Below are positions 1 to 10,579 of a stretch of DNA of 64,000 nucleotides, one piece after another (the stretch's first letter is position 1; every line of letters begins with the position of its first letter). The notes under the pieces were generated by a model, which saw nothing but the letters and a program-made list of their open reading frames with translations, was not told the DNA's origin and did not search any database. The stretch is from Topomyia yanbarensis. Lineage: Eukaryota; Arthropoda; Insecta; Diptera; Culicidae. The DNA is taken from the NCBI RefSeq assembly GCF_030247195.1, contig NC_080671.1:300339934-300403933 (forward strand). Reading direction: 5' to 3'. The position numbers and the translations under genes were made by a program.

Positions 1-126
1 TTGCGCCTATGTGGAAAATTAAGTATATTCAAGAGATAATCAAATCATTTTGTCTCAAGGGCAACTTTTTAAAAGAGCGTATGTGTTTTTGCGTGCACTA
101 CTTTCTAAAAAATATTGTTCAAGAAT

Positions 127-656
127 CATAATTTGTACAGCAAAACTATTCGAGAATGCGTTGCAGGGCATTCATTAATCTTTTTAAAAAAAATGTACAC
201 TGAAAAAAATGCACCGATTTTCAAAAAATTTATAATTTATATTAAAAATTGAAATTAAAAAAAAACATTTTTTTAATTTTTATTTTTTGCCAGCGAAAAC
301 CTAAATAAAAAAGAAACATTCTAAGTCTAATTTCATGTTGGAGAAGTTATCAATAAAAAAGTTTTTCTAACAATAGCTTTGTACATGTTTTTCAATTCTG
401 TACTATTTTACAGACAAAAATATATTTTTTTTATCGATTGTGATTCTAAATGTCATTTCAAATGAAAATGCTCTTTACAGAAATCTTCGAAAATGTAGTC
501 GTTTTCAAGATATTTTAAAGTTTGTTTCGATAAAAAGTAATATTTTCGTTAAATTACGCCCTTTTCATAAGTAATTCGTGTTTCTCCATCAACAATCGTA
601 CGGTTTTCATAATAGTCATAATACATTCTACAACTTTCCTCTTTACACCATGACGG
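127..656. repeat. Left terminal inverted repeat of the long-TIR transposon
   Basis: This AT-rich arm pairs along its length with 3217-3743 on the opposite strand, with scattered substitutions and small indels. The innermost recognisable match is around CTACAACTT near 629-637. The divergence between arms shows that the insertion is old. Confidence 0.8.
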
Positions 657-997
657 TATAACGAATCATTAAAAAACTACAGGAAAATAATAAAAAAATT
701 ATTTGACTACATAGAAATTGAATTCTCTAAAAATGTTGTTTTCAGCGCCAAGCTGATAATATTCGGATAATAGTTCAATTTGTACGTTATTTAAGTCGCA
801 CATTTGAGACTTACTCTTTATTCTGGAGAAACCATAGGAGGACATAGATTTTACCTGCCAATGTTTTCTGAAGCAAAATAGTTGATACCTGTATGAACCA
901 TGTATTAAAACTTACCTATATTCTGCATTGAAATAGGTTAACACATTAAAGAGACTTAGTCAGTACGGTGTTTTGGTGTCAACAAGAGCAAATTATT

Positions 998-3136
998 ATG
1001 GATATCAATAAAGTAAGGTGTTGTAAGCCATTTCCTAGTAAACGGTGTTCATCGAAGCTTCGCAAAGTAACGCAAAAAATTATTGAAATTTTAAAATCCA
1101 CATAGTGTAAAATTCAATTGGATGAGTCTGTTTTTATATGTGATACTTGCAGGTTGCAGGCATGCAATTCTGACAATATAAACTATCTGCAGTTACCGAG
1201 CATCTACACTACAGAACCACAATCATCACCTTCAGGATATGATCCAGTAGACATACCATCGGTTACATCAATCTTCTCAGCATCTACTCAGAAAAGCGAT
1301 GTGCAGGATTATTCCAGAATACATAACATTGAAATATTCAATAAAGGAGTCCTGGGAATCAACGTTTCACCAATAGCAATAAACAAGCTTCAACAACTCA
1401 ATTATTCCAATAGTAAATATTCGAATATTTCACATGGAATACGAAAACATTTATTCGGGTTTAATGTAGAAAATGATGAGCTTGAGTTATTAAAAACGAA
1501 AGCTGCTGACCTTGATGATATAATTTCTCAACTGAAAGAGAGATTTGCAGATTCAAGATGTTCAAGAAACGATCAAGTGAGGTTATTGTCTATTTTACCA
1601 AAATCTTGGTGAAATCAAAAGATAATGGATGAATTTCATGCAAACAAACACATTGTATCGCAAGCTAGGTTGTTAGCAGAAGGAAAACATCACAAGAACA
1701 ACAACAACGAAAAGATGGTTCATACTTTGGATTCACAAACAAAAAACACGGTGTTGGAGTTCTATGATAGCGACCAGATTAGCAGAGCCATGCCTGGGCT
1801 AAACGACTATGTTTCTGTGAAAAAGGATGGTAAGCGTCAACATGTACAAAAACGTCTGTTAATTTGTTCATTGAAAGAGGCTTTTAATAGGTTTAAGGAA
1901 ATTAGTGAATTTACTATTGGATTTAGTTCATTTGCATCATTGAGACCCAAGAATTGCAAGCTATTAGGAAGTTCAGGTTCTCATAAGATTTGTGTTTGTA
2001 CGATTCACGAGAATATTATTTTGATGCTCCACAGTCTACAAAAATATTCTTTCGAAAAAGATTACAAGTTGTATTTCGAAAAAATGTTGTGTAGTGCATC
2101 GTCAAGATCAAAAGATTGTTATCTTCGTGAATGTGACCACTGTCCAAATCTTTCAATGTTTGAACACAATTTTTCGGAAGAATTGGAGGAACGTTGTGTT
2201 GGAGAAATAACTTTCGAACAATGGGTTGCTACCGATAGATGTAATCTAGAAACACTCGTCAAACCAGTTGATGAGTTTGTAACATATTTTGGTGAGAAGT
2301 TGGAAAAATTGATAACTCATGATTATATAAAAAATCAACAGTCTATTTTTTCAAATGAATCAAAATCGTCTTTAAAAATAGGCGAAGTTTTAGTAATTTG
2401 TGATTTTTCTGAGAATTATTCATTTGTTTTGCAGGATGCTTCTCAGAGTAGTTATTGGAACAATGATCAAGCTACAATTCATCCGTTTGTTATTTATTAT
2501 ATGGACTCTGGAATAATAAAAAATTTAAGTTTTGTAATAATATCCGAAGTTCTAAAACATGATACAATCGCGGTGCAGGTATTCATTTCAAAGTTACTAA
2601 CTTTTCTAAAACCAAAAATGCAATTAAAGAAGGCTATATTTATGTCTGATGGAGCTGCTTCTCAATACAAAAATAGAATTTTTTTTGCTAGTCTTTGTAA
2701 ATATAAAACTTATTATAACATTGATGCTGAGTGGCACTTTTTTGCAACTTCTCATGGAAAAGGACCCTGTGACGCAATTGGCGGGACATTGAAACGAATG
2801 GCAAGAAATGCGAGTTTAGCAATAGCACACGAACATCCAATCACAAGTGCAGAAGAGTTATATAAATGGGCTAACCAGCAAAGTAATGAACAATTAACAA
2901 AAATTTCGTTTTGTTATGTATCACAAGAAGAATACGAACAGGGAGCAGCTGAATGGAGTAGCCTGTATCAGAAGGCAAAAATGATTCCAGGTACACAGAA
3001 ATATCACTCTTTTGTTCCTATTTCAGAAAATAAAATTGCCGCGAAACTGTTTTCGAATGACGAAACACCAAGTATTTTAGCATATATAAACGAACAAAGT
3101 GTTAAGGTGTATATAGAAGATAGGAATTGTATATAA
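998..3136 (+). pseudogene. DDE-like transposase broken by two in-frame stops
   Basis: A single frame runs from ATG 998 to the stop at 3134-3136 (712 codons), interrupted only by TAG at 1103-1105 and TGA at 1610-1612. The N-terminus has a cysteine-rich segment (CCKPF near residues 8-12 and ICDTC near residues 46-50) suggesting a zinc-binding region. The C-terminal half has VICDFSENY, then FMSDGAASQYKN, then HGKGPCDAIGG, spaced like the acidic residues of a DDE/DDD nuclease. I recognise the general arrangement from uncharacterised transposase-like proteins of invertebrates but cannot assign a named superfamily. Its position between the long inverted repeats supports the transposase role. Two nonsense changes in an otherwise open frame suggest loss of function in the recent evolutionary past, or an origin from an already dead copy. 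Confidence 0.72.
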
Positions 3137-3216
3137 TAGGAAGAAATAAATTTTAGTATAAAAAATGACCGATAGTGATTTTATAAATCGGACCTATAAC
3201 TTGCAAGATTATCCTC

Positions 3217-3743
3217 TTATCATCTTGGTGTCAAAAGGTAAGTTGTAGAACTTATCATGACCATTATGAAAATCGTACGATTGTTGATGGAGAAACGCGA
3301 ATAACTTATGAAAAGGGCGTAATTTAACGACTTATTACTCTTTGTCTAAACAAAATTTAAAATATCTTGAAAGCGACTACATTTTCGAAGGTTTTTGTGA
3401 AGAGCATTTTGATTCGAAATGACATTGAGAATCACATTCTATAAAAAAATATATTTTTGTCTGTAACATAGTATATAATTGAAAAACATGTACAAATTTG
3501 TTGTTAGAAAAACTTTTTTATTGATAACTTCTCCATCGTAAAATTAGACTTAAAATATTTCTTTTTTATTTAGGTTTTCGCTGGCAAAAAATAAAAAAAT
3601 GGGTTTTTTTAATTCCAATTTTTAATATAAATTATAAATTTTTTGAAAATCGGCACAATTTTTTTTGCAGTGTATATTTTTTTTACAAAGATTAATGAAT
3701 GCCCTGCAACTCATTCTCGAATAGTTTTGCTGAACAAATTATG
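3217..3743. repeat. Right terminal inverted repeat of the long-TIR transposon
   Basis: Reverse-complement partner of 127-656. It begins just after the transposase stop and ends about 3743 (ACAAATTATG), shortly before the truncated 3' end of non-LTR copy B. Confidence 0.8.
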
Positions 3744-3762
3744 GTTATCGTATTATTGCCAG

Positions 3763-3861
3763 CAATGCCATATTGTAGATACAGGGATAGGTTGGTGAGA
3801 TTCTACTGTGAATGAGAGAGGGGAAAATGTATTAAACTTGGACATCAATAGTTTTCAAAAA
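3763..3861 (-). mobile_element. 3' UTR remnant of non-LTR copy B
   Basis: On the minus strand this matches the 3' UTR of copy A (around 29500-29590), including the segment with CCCCTCTCTCATTCACAG. It is the distal piece of copy B, split from 10576-14768 by insertion of the PHD-type element at a run of A residues. The far 3' end of B is missing. Confidence 0.85.
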
Positions 3862-4930
3862 CCTGGCAACTCTGTTGACGGCGATCGTTGCTCTTTTCTA
3901 AGAGCTGCTTTTCTTTGCCAATTAAAGTGTTGTATTTTTACTTCCTTAAAGATATTTTTCTTGTAATTTGTGATTTAGTGTACCTGTAACCAGTGTAGAT
4001 TGGAGGTTCGTGAATAAGTGCCGGAGGATCGATAGTTTTGACCGAAAATAATTTAGGGTTTCTTTGCCCAAATTATTATTCGTTAGTCCATCTTGTGCTA
4101 TAGTTGTTGTGGTAGTGTCCGCTTGTCTGTATATCGGTCAGCTGTGGTGTTGCTCGTTCCCCTGTATGCGACACTGCAATCGTTGCCCCGTGGGTCGAGC
4201 GTTCGATTGGTGTGCGCAATATCGGGAAAAGTGATCTAGTACATCTTTCAATACACTGCCAGGCGTTGTGTATCGTTTTTCGGCAACGGCGCTCATAGTA
4301 CACTACGTGTGCTGAAGGTGCTCGCTACGCGCAAGCTGTCTACATACAGTAAGAGTGATAGTTTGAGCTCTTTTGAGTGGCTGTGGTTGAACCTCAGAAC
4401 GGTGCATCGCCGGTGGATAGTGGTTCTGTCTCTTTTCGGCAGCGGCACTTGTGTCTGTGTAAAGGGGATTCTCGCTGGGCGCAAGCTGTCCACAAACAGT
4501 AAGTGTGGCATGGTGTGAACTTCTTTATAAGTGTTGTGGCTGTGCAGAGGCAGATTTAATTGATTGATAGACCGATTGCTGTGTACCGTTTGCCGCATTA
4601 GCCTCTTAATCGGTAGATTCTGGGGGCCACTTTAGTTGTTTAGTTTACAGTCGGACACCCGGCACCCTACAGGACTGTTTAAGGGTAAGTGTTGTGCTCC
4701 ATATATTCTATATCATCAGTGGACTGTGCTGAACACCGAGCTCTGGTGAATTGTTTGCGTTCCTACTGCATACTCTGGTTAATGGTTTCATTCAAGGTTT
4801 TTTTTCCCATTTGGGTTTTTTTAACCTCACTGATGTGCTCTCTATTTATTTATTTATTTTTGCTTTGTTTTATTTCGTAAATTGTTGATCTGTGTTTTAA
4901 AAGTGCCTGTGTCTAGCGTTCACGATCGGT
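3862..4930 (+). promoter_or_regulatory. 5' UTR and likely internal promoter region of the PHD-type element
   Basis: No convincing coding sequence is present. The stretch carries two imperfect copies of a block of about 165 bases: TTCGGCAACGGCGC...GCAAGCTGTCTACATACAGTAAG around 4270-4350 and TTCGGCAGCGGCAC...GCAAGCTGTCCACAAACAGTAAG around 4435-4505. Tandem 5' UTR blocks often carry internal promoters in non-LTR elements; that role here is inference. Confidence 0.5.
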
Positions 4931-5983
4931 ATGGATTGGGAAAGTAAAATGACTTGTGGAGTTTGTCAGCAACTAGAATCCGACCAAAATGAGCTTTTGA
5001 TATGTTTGTATTGTTTTGCTGCTGTTCACTTGAAATGCCGAGGCATTATGGGTGTGGCGGCGAAACGAATCAAACAAAAAGCTTACTTTTGCTCGGTAAA
5101 ATGTACAGATATCTATAAACGCATAATTGACATGCAAAATAATGAAAAATCTTTTATATCATCAATTAGCAGCAAACTAAATGCGACTGTGGCCAGTGTT
5201 GTGTCTGCTCAAATGCAGCTAGTGACGGAGGAGGTCAAAATGCTAACTAATGCTATAGAGTCGTCTCAGAATTTTCTGTCTGAGAAGTTCGATACTATCG
5301 TGTCGGAGTTCAAAGATTTGAAATCTGAGAATGAACGTTTAACACATGAACTTAACGCTTTAAAATCTTCTCAGTTGTCGCTTTCTACCACTGTCAATAA
5401 ACTTGAAATGAATTTTGATAAAGAAAATAAGAAAACAATAGAAAATAATCTAATGATACTTGGTTTACCCTCACTGCCTAACGAAAATGTAACTGATCTC
5501 GTGCTGAAAACGTTTAAATGTACCGGTGTTAATTTGTCCTCTGATTCCCTTGTTTCGTCGACCAGATTGTACTCTAACAATAAAAATAATAATGCTATAA
5601 TTCCGATTAGAGTTGTTTTCAAAAACACAGATTTGAAAGAATTGTTGCTTGACAAAAAGCAACAATTTGGCCCATTGTTAACTACGACGATTGATGAAGC
5701 ACTAAATGTAAACGGAAATGCAATGAAAGTCGCGATCCGCGAAGAACTGTCAGCCTTGTCATTAGAATTGTTAAAAGAAATGCGTGAATCCCAAAAACTT
5801 CTTAACATTAAATTTGTATGGCCTGGTCGTGGAGGAATGATTTTAGTAAAAAAGGATGAACATTCTAAGATTGAAAGAATTGGTAGCAAACATGACCTTG
5901 ATCGAATCATAAATAATTACAAAAGTGCAAAATCTGCCTCTTCTTCACCACAACAATCTGCCCCTAAGCGAAAACGAAATTAA
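4931..5983 (+). CDS. ORF1 protein with PHD-like zinc finger and coiled coil
   Basis: 350 codons, uninterrupted. Residues of about 9-58 contain a cysteine/histidine pattern (CGVCQQ...CLYCFAAVHLKC...YFCSVKC) typical of PHD-like fingers found in ORF1 of CR1/Jockey-type elements. A long charged, heptad-like stretch around residues 70-160 (EEVKMLTNAIESSQ, LKSENERLTHELNAL) suggests a coiled coil, and a basic tail ends in APKRKRN. By family knowledge ORF1 proteins bind element RNA and form the ribonucleoprotein particle; that is inference here. ORF2 begins 48 bases downstream in another frame. Confidence 0.8.
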   Translation: MDWESKMTCGVCQQLESDQNELLICLYCFAAVHLKCRGIMGVAAKRIKQKAYFCSVKCTDIYKRIIDMQNNEKSFISSISSKLNATVASVVSAQMQLVTEEVKMLTNAIESSQNFLSEKFDTIVSEFKDLKSENERLTHELNALKSSQLSLSTTVNKLEMNFDKENKKTIENNLMILGLPSLPNENVTDLVLKTFKCTGVNLSSDSLVSSTRLYSNNKNNNAIIPIRVVFKNTDLKELLLDKKQQFGPLLTTTIDEALNVNGNAMKVAIREELSALSLELLKEMRESQKLLNIKFVWPGRGGMILVKKDEHSKIERIGSKHDLDRIINNYKSAKSASSSPQQSAPKRKRN

Positions 5984-6401
5984 GAATTGTAGTTAACAAT
6001 CCAGCATAAAACTTGAATTCATGCATATCCAATGGCTAATACAATCAAAAAATTTTCTTTCGACCATATTTACGATTTTAATGACAATTATATTAACAAT
6101 GATAACCAGACACTAAAAATTTTGCAGTGGAACGTAAGAGGTATAAACAATCTCTCTAAATTTGATGAAATTTTGCAAACCCTTGACAGTTGTAAAACTT
6201 CCATAGATGTTATAGTGATTGGTGAGACATGGTTAAAAGACGACAATTGTGCTCTCTATGAAATACCACATTTCAAAGCATTTTTCGCGTGCAGGCAACA
6301 CTCTAGCGGAGGTTTAGCTGTGTATGTCAATCAGACTATCAAACATAGAATTGTAAAAAACTATACCGCAGAAGGATTTCATCACATTCACATCGAACTG
6401 T

Positions 6402-7720
6402 CGACCTCAACAAATTTACTAGAATTTATTAACTATTCACTGATTGCAATGGACAATGGAAACTACGTGGAAGCACTTTACACAGACTTTAGTAAAGCAT
6501 TTGATCGAATCGACATCCCAATGTTACTTTATAAATTAAAAAAGATGGGAATTGAGCCTGAGCTGCGTACGTGGTTAGAATCATATCTATCCAACCGCCA
6601 GCAAATAATCAAATTCAAAGGAAAGCAATCTAATCCAATTGAAGTCACCTCAGGAGTTCCACAAGGCTCTCATTTAGGACCTCTATTGTTTATTTTATAT
6701 GTGAACGATATTTCCTTCCTTCTCAAAAAACTGAAAGTACTAATCTATGCCGATGACATGAAACTTTACTTGGAGATAAGAAATGCCGAGGATATTGATA
6801 CATTCCAAAACGAAATTCTAGTTTTCCACACGTGGTGTCAAAAAAGCCTCCTACAGCTAAACGTGAAAAAATGCAATTCAATCACTTTTAGTCGAAAACG
6901 ACAAACATCGAATGTTGTGATTACCTTAGGAAGACAGACTGTAGCAAAATGTGAAAGAATTAGGGATTTAGGCGTTATATTAGATTCCAAGTTAAATTTT
7001 ATTGATCATTATAACACAATTATTCACAAAGCTAACAACATGCTCAGTTTTATAAAACGCTTTAGTTATCATTTTGTAGATCCGTATACAATCAAAACAT
7101 TATATATTGCTTATGTTAGGTCGATATTGGAATATTGCAGCATCGTTTGGTGCCCTTTTTCAAGCACACATGAAGAAAGAATAGAATCTGTACAAAAACA
7201 ATTCATATTATTTGCCCTTCGTAAACTAGGTTGGATAGCATTTCCTTTGCCATCTTATGAAGCACGCTGCATGCTTATCAATATACAAACATTGAAGGAA
7301 CGTCGTGAATTTGCAATGCTTTCGTTCATTAATAATATCGTCTCGCATCGTATTGATTCAGCCGAAATTTTATCCAAATTGAACTTTTATGCACCTTCTC
7401 GACAGCTACGAAACCGAAGCATATTCTCAATAACTCCATATCGCACAAATTATGCAAAATATGGCCCTATAAATCGAATGATGGCTGTTTATAACCGCTA
7501 TTGCGAATCAATTGATTTTACAATGTCCAAACTAAAACTCACACAATATTTTATACATAAAAGAAATTCTAACGCATAAGAAAATGATTCTGTAAAAGCT
7601 GAAATTGTTTTATTTATAATAAAATTACGTATATATATATTTTAGTAAATAAGAAAAATGTAAACATTACTGTAACTATACCAGTCTACATCGATTGACG
7701 AAATAAATAAATAAATAAAT
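6402..7720 (+). mobile_element. 5'-truncated non-LTR fragment nested in the endonuclease of the PHD-type element
   Basis: The conserved endonuclease of the host element stops near 6401 and resumes near 7725. In between are the second half of another reverse transcriptase, a 3' UTR and an AAAT-repeat tail (AAATAAATAAATAAA near 7702-7719). Truncation at the 5' end and a simple-sequence tail are the signature of target-primed reverse transcription. Exact ends and the target duplication are not resolved. Confidence 0.78.
6403..7579 (+). pseudogene. Reverse transcriptase C-terminal half of the nested non-LTR fragment
   Basis: The translation includes EALYTDFSKAFDRID, SGVPQGSHLGPLLFILYVND and the catalytic YADDMKLY, followed by the thumb-like region (LGVILDSKLNFIDHY) and C-terminal tail, and stops at 7577-7579. 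The N-terminal endonuclease and fingers of this element are absent. The reading frame happens to be continuous with the host endonuclease upstream, making a 515-codon chimeric ORF starting at 6032. The RT resembles Jockey-like elements. Confidence 0.8.
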
Positions 7721-10253
7721 GTAAATGTTTATCAAAGGACAGTTTTATGATGTTCATGGAATTTACCGTCCTCCTAGCTTTGATTTCAATGATTTCTCAG
7801 CCTATTTAGAAAATTTGATGTGTTCAGTCCAATCGAAGCACTCGTGTGCTATTGTAGGTGATGTAAATGTCCCAATTAATCTTGCTAATAACAATATTGT
7901 TAGGAGATATAAAATACTGTTGGAATCCTATGACTTTATTTGTACAAATGTTTTTCCTACCAGACCAATTAGCGAAAACATACTTGATCATGTGCTATGC
8001 AAACTGGACGATGTAAATCGAGTGCGCAATGACACAATATTTAACAATCTGAGTGACCACTCTCAGATCTTAACAACTTTCAAAATTACAGCTGATAGGG
8101 AACCAATGTTGCTTACCAAAAAAATTGTAAACCATCGCCAACTTAACCACGAGTTTTCCAGCTTCATTAATAGTATTGATGTCATTGTCGACCCGGAATC
8201 TACTATTCAATCTATCGCATCCACATACAACTCATTACTTCAACGTCATACGAAAACAATAACTAAAACAGTTAAAGTGAAAGGCACTCACTGTCCCTGG
8301 ATGACTTTGGATTTATGGACTCTAGTAAAAATAAAGAGTAATTACCTTCAACGTCTCAAAAGTAATCCCGCCGATCAACATCTAAAGCAAATGCTATTGC
8401 ATGTCTCCAAAAAGGTAGATGCCACAAAACGACGGGTAAAAAAATCTTTCTATGAGAACCTTCTTACTAACACACCACATTCAAAACTATGGAAAAACCT
8501 AAAAAGCACTTTTGGTTTAGCAAAGAAAAGCGACCAGATAAATCTAATTGTCGATGGTAAAAAAACCAACAATAATGCAGAAGTCTGTGAGTCTTTTAAT
8601 GTCTTCTTCTCTAGTATAGGGCAAAAACTGTCAAATGATATCCCCACCACCTCAAACATTTGTCCTTTAAGTAATGTTCGTCGCGTCCGTGAGTCAATAT
8701 TTTTACGTCCTTCATCAACAAACGAAGTAATTATGCTGATACATAGCCTAGATAATAAGAAGAGTAGTGGCCCTGATAACATTCCTGTCAATATGTTAAA
8801 AGGAAATTCTTGCGCTTTTTCTAGAATCCTTTCTCAATGTTTCAACATAATTGTTCAATCTGGTTATTACCCTGACTGTCTCAAAGTGGCTAAAGTCATC
8901 CCTGTTTTTAAATCAGGTAACTGTTGTGATTGTAATAATTATCGTCCTATATCTACACTGTCCGTTTTCAACAAAATCCTCGAAAAACTATTTGTTGCTA
9001 GATTATTAGAATTTTTGAACAAACACAGCGTCCTCTATAGATTTCAATATGGGTTTAGACAAGGCTCTAGCACCCAAACCGCTATAATTGAATTAGTAGA
9101 TCTAATAATGAGCGAAGTGGATCGTAAAAACATTGTTGGTGCTCTATTCCTAGACCTTAAAAAAGCATTTGACACTTTGGACCACACAATACTGCTGGCC
9201 AAGCTTGAATGTTACGGTATCAGGGGCATTGCTCATTCTGTTATTCATAGTTACCTGACGAATAGAAAGCAATTTGTATCTGTGGATGGTGAACGTAGTA
9301 GCCTTGCTCCCATTGGAATCGGTGTCCCTCAAGGTAGTAATATAGGACCTTTGTTATTTCTGTTGTATATTAATGACCTAGGTAACTTGAGGCTTACTGG
9401 AACTCCTAGACTGTTTGCTGATGACACAGCTCTGTTTTATCCCAACAATGATGTCAATACTATTATTAACTCGATCGATAACGATCTAAGTGTTCTCGAC
9501 CAATATTTCAAAGCAAATTTATTATCACTAAACCTTTCCAAAACTAAGTACATGATCTTCCGATCCATACGGAAAACTTTACCAACACATCATCATCCCA
9601 AACTTAGAGATTGTACAATTGAAAATGTGGACTGTTTCAAATATTTGGGTATACACTTAGATCCTACGTTATCCTGGACACACCATATAAAATTTATCGA
9701 AAAGCGTGTGGCATCCTCCTGTGGTATTTTGTGGAGAGTTAAAGCGTTTGTTCCCCAGCGAGCTCTATTGAACTACTACTTTGCATACATTCATTCACAA
9801 CTTAACTACTTAGTATCGGTATGGGGGCGAGCAGCGAGCTCTCACCTTAAAAAGCTACAAACACTACAAAACAGATCCCTGAAAATTATATTTAATAAAC
9901 CACTTTTATATTCGACTTTGTTGTTATACTCTGAAAGTGCCCACAATATTTTACCCATAGCCCACTTATGTGACGTACAAACATTATTATTCATACACGA
10001 CAATCTACATAACTCCATCGCGCAGCATAATATACATTTTACAACTTTAACACATTCTCGTTCAACACGTCGAAATAGTAACTTGCAACGCATTCGAGCA
10101 GCCACAAACCTTGGCCAAAAGCGCATTCTTTTTATTGGCCCTACCAAATTTAATGCACTTCCACTTGACATGCAGAGAATCGACAATCGTACCATCTTCA
10201 AGGCTAGATTGAAACAGTACTTTAAACATAGGCTTAACGAAATATTTAATTAA

Positions 10254-10575
10254 TGATATTGTTTTGTAATTTAATGTAAACATCCGTCAGCAGTATTTAA
10301 CTTTAATTTAATTTATAATGTGGATCCCTTAACAGGAAATCTATTTCCACTGGGATGCCACCTTAGTTAATTATCTTAAACTAATTGCACATCAATAAAT
10401 GTCTGTCTCAGCTCAGTTTGTTTTATTTGTTTTGTTTGTTTTTGTTGCCATTGTTCATGGGCTGAGACAAGTTGCGTCCACTACCAGGGGGCTCTTGTAT
10501 GAGTTCTTTGGTGTGGGGGAGTGTGGTGGGCAATTAAAAAAAAAAAAAAAAAACAAAACAAAAAAAAAAAAAAAA
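10254..10575 (+). other. 3' UTR and poly(A) tail of the PHD-type element
   Basis: Non-coding sequence after the ORF2 stop, ending in an interrupted A tract from about 10536 to 10575. The tail joins directly to copy B at GATATAGATAAG. Confidence 0.8.
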
Positions 10576-10579
10576 GATA

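Larger units (their letters stand above)
127..3743 (+). mobile_element. Decayed DNA transposon with ~530-base terminal inverted repeats
   Basis: Two long arms, about 127-656 and 3217-3743, are imperfect reverse complements of each other and bracket one transposase-like reading frame at 998-3136. The arms share blocks such as ATAATTTGT and GCAGGGCATTCATTAAT in opposite orientation. This layout is that of a cut-and-paste DNA transposon with unusually long inverted repeats. I could not see a convincing target-site duplication outside the arms, so the superfamily is not fixed; a Mutator-like or Phantom-like element is one possibility but is only inference. Confidence 0.8.
6032..10253 (+). pseudogene. 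ORF2 (endonuclease-reverse transcriptase), split by a nested insertion
   Basis: The first part (6032 to about 6401) begins an apurinic-like endonuclease: LQWNVRGINN, then VIGETWL, then SSGGLAVYV. The second part (7725-10253) resumes with HGIYRPPSFDF, GDVNVP and SDHSQI, the remaining endonuclease motifs, and continues through a complete reverse transcriptase: YRPISTLSVFNKILEK, FLDLKKAFDTLDH, GVPQGSNIGPLLFLLYINDL and the catalytic FADD. No RNase H domain is visible. Between the two parts lies a foreign non-LTR fragment (about 6402-7720). Apart from this insertion the frame looks open, so the element was probably intact when struck. Confidence 0.82.
3862..10575 (+). mobile_element. Full-length PHD-type CR1/Jockey-superfamily non-LTR retrotransposon
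   Basis: The element comprises a 5' UTR of about 1.07 kb, ORF1 with a PHD-like finger, ORF2 with endonuclease and reverse transcriptase, a 3' UTR and a poly(A) tail ending at 10575. Both flanks continue copy B: B resumes at 10576 exactly where it stopped at 3861, as shown by copy A, which is uninterrupted there. The duplication is hidden in A residues. ORF1 is intact; ORF2 is interrupted by a nested insertion. The clade is not certain; CR1, L2 or Jockey are the candidates. Confidence 0.85.

Noticed and set aside
4076..4598. Short ORFs in the 5' region of the PHD-type element
   Set aside because: No domain, overlapping on both strands, in an untranslated region with tandem blocks.
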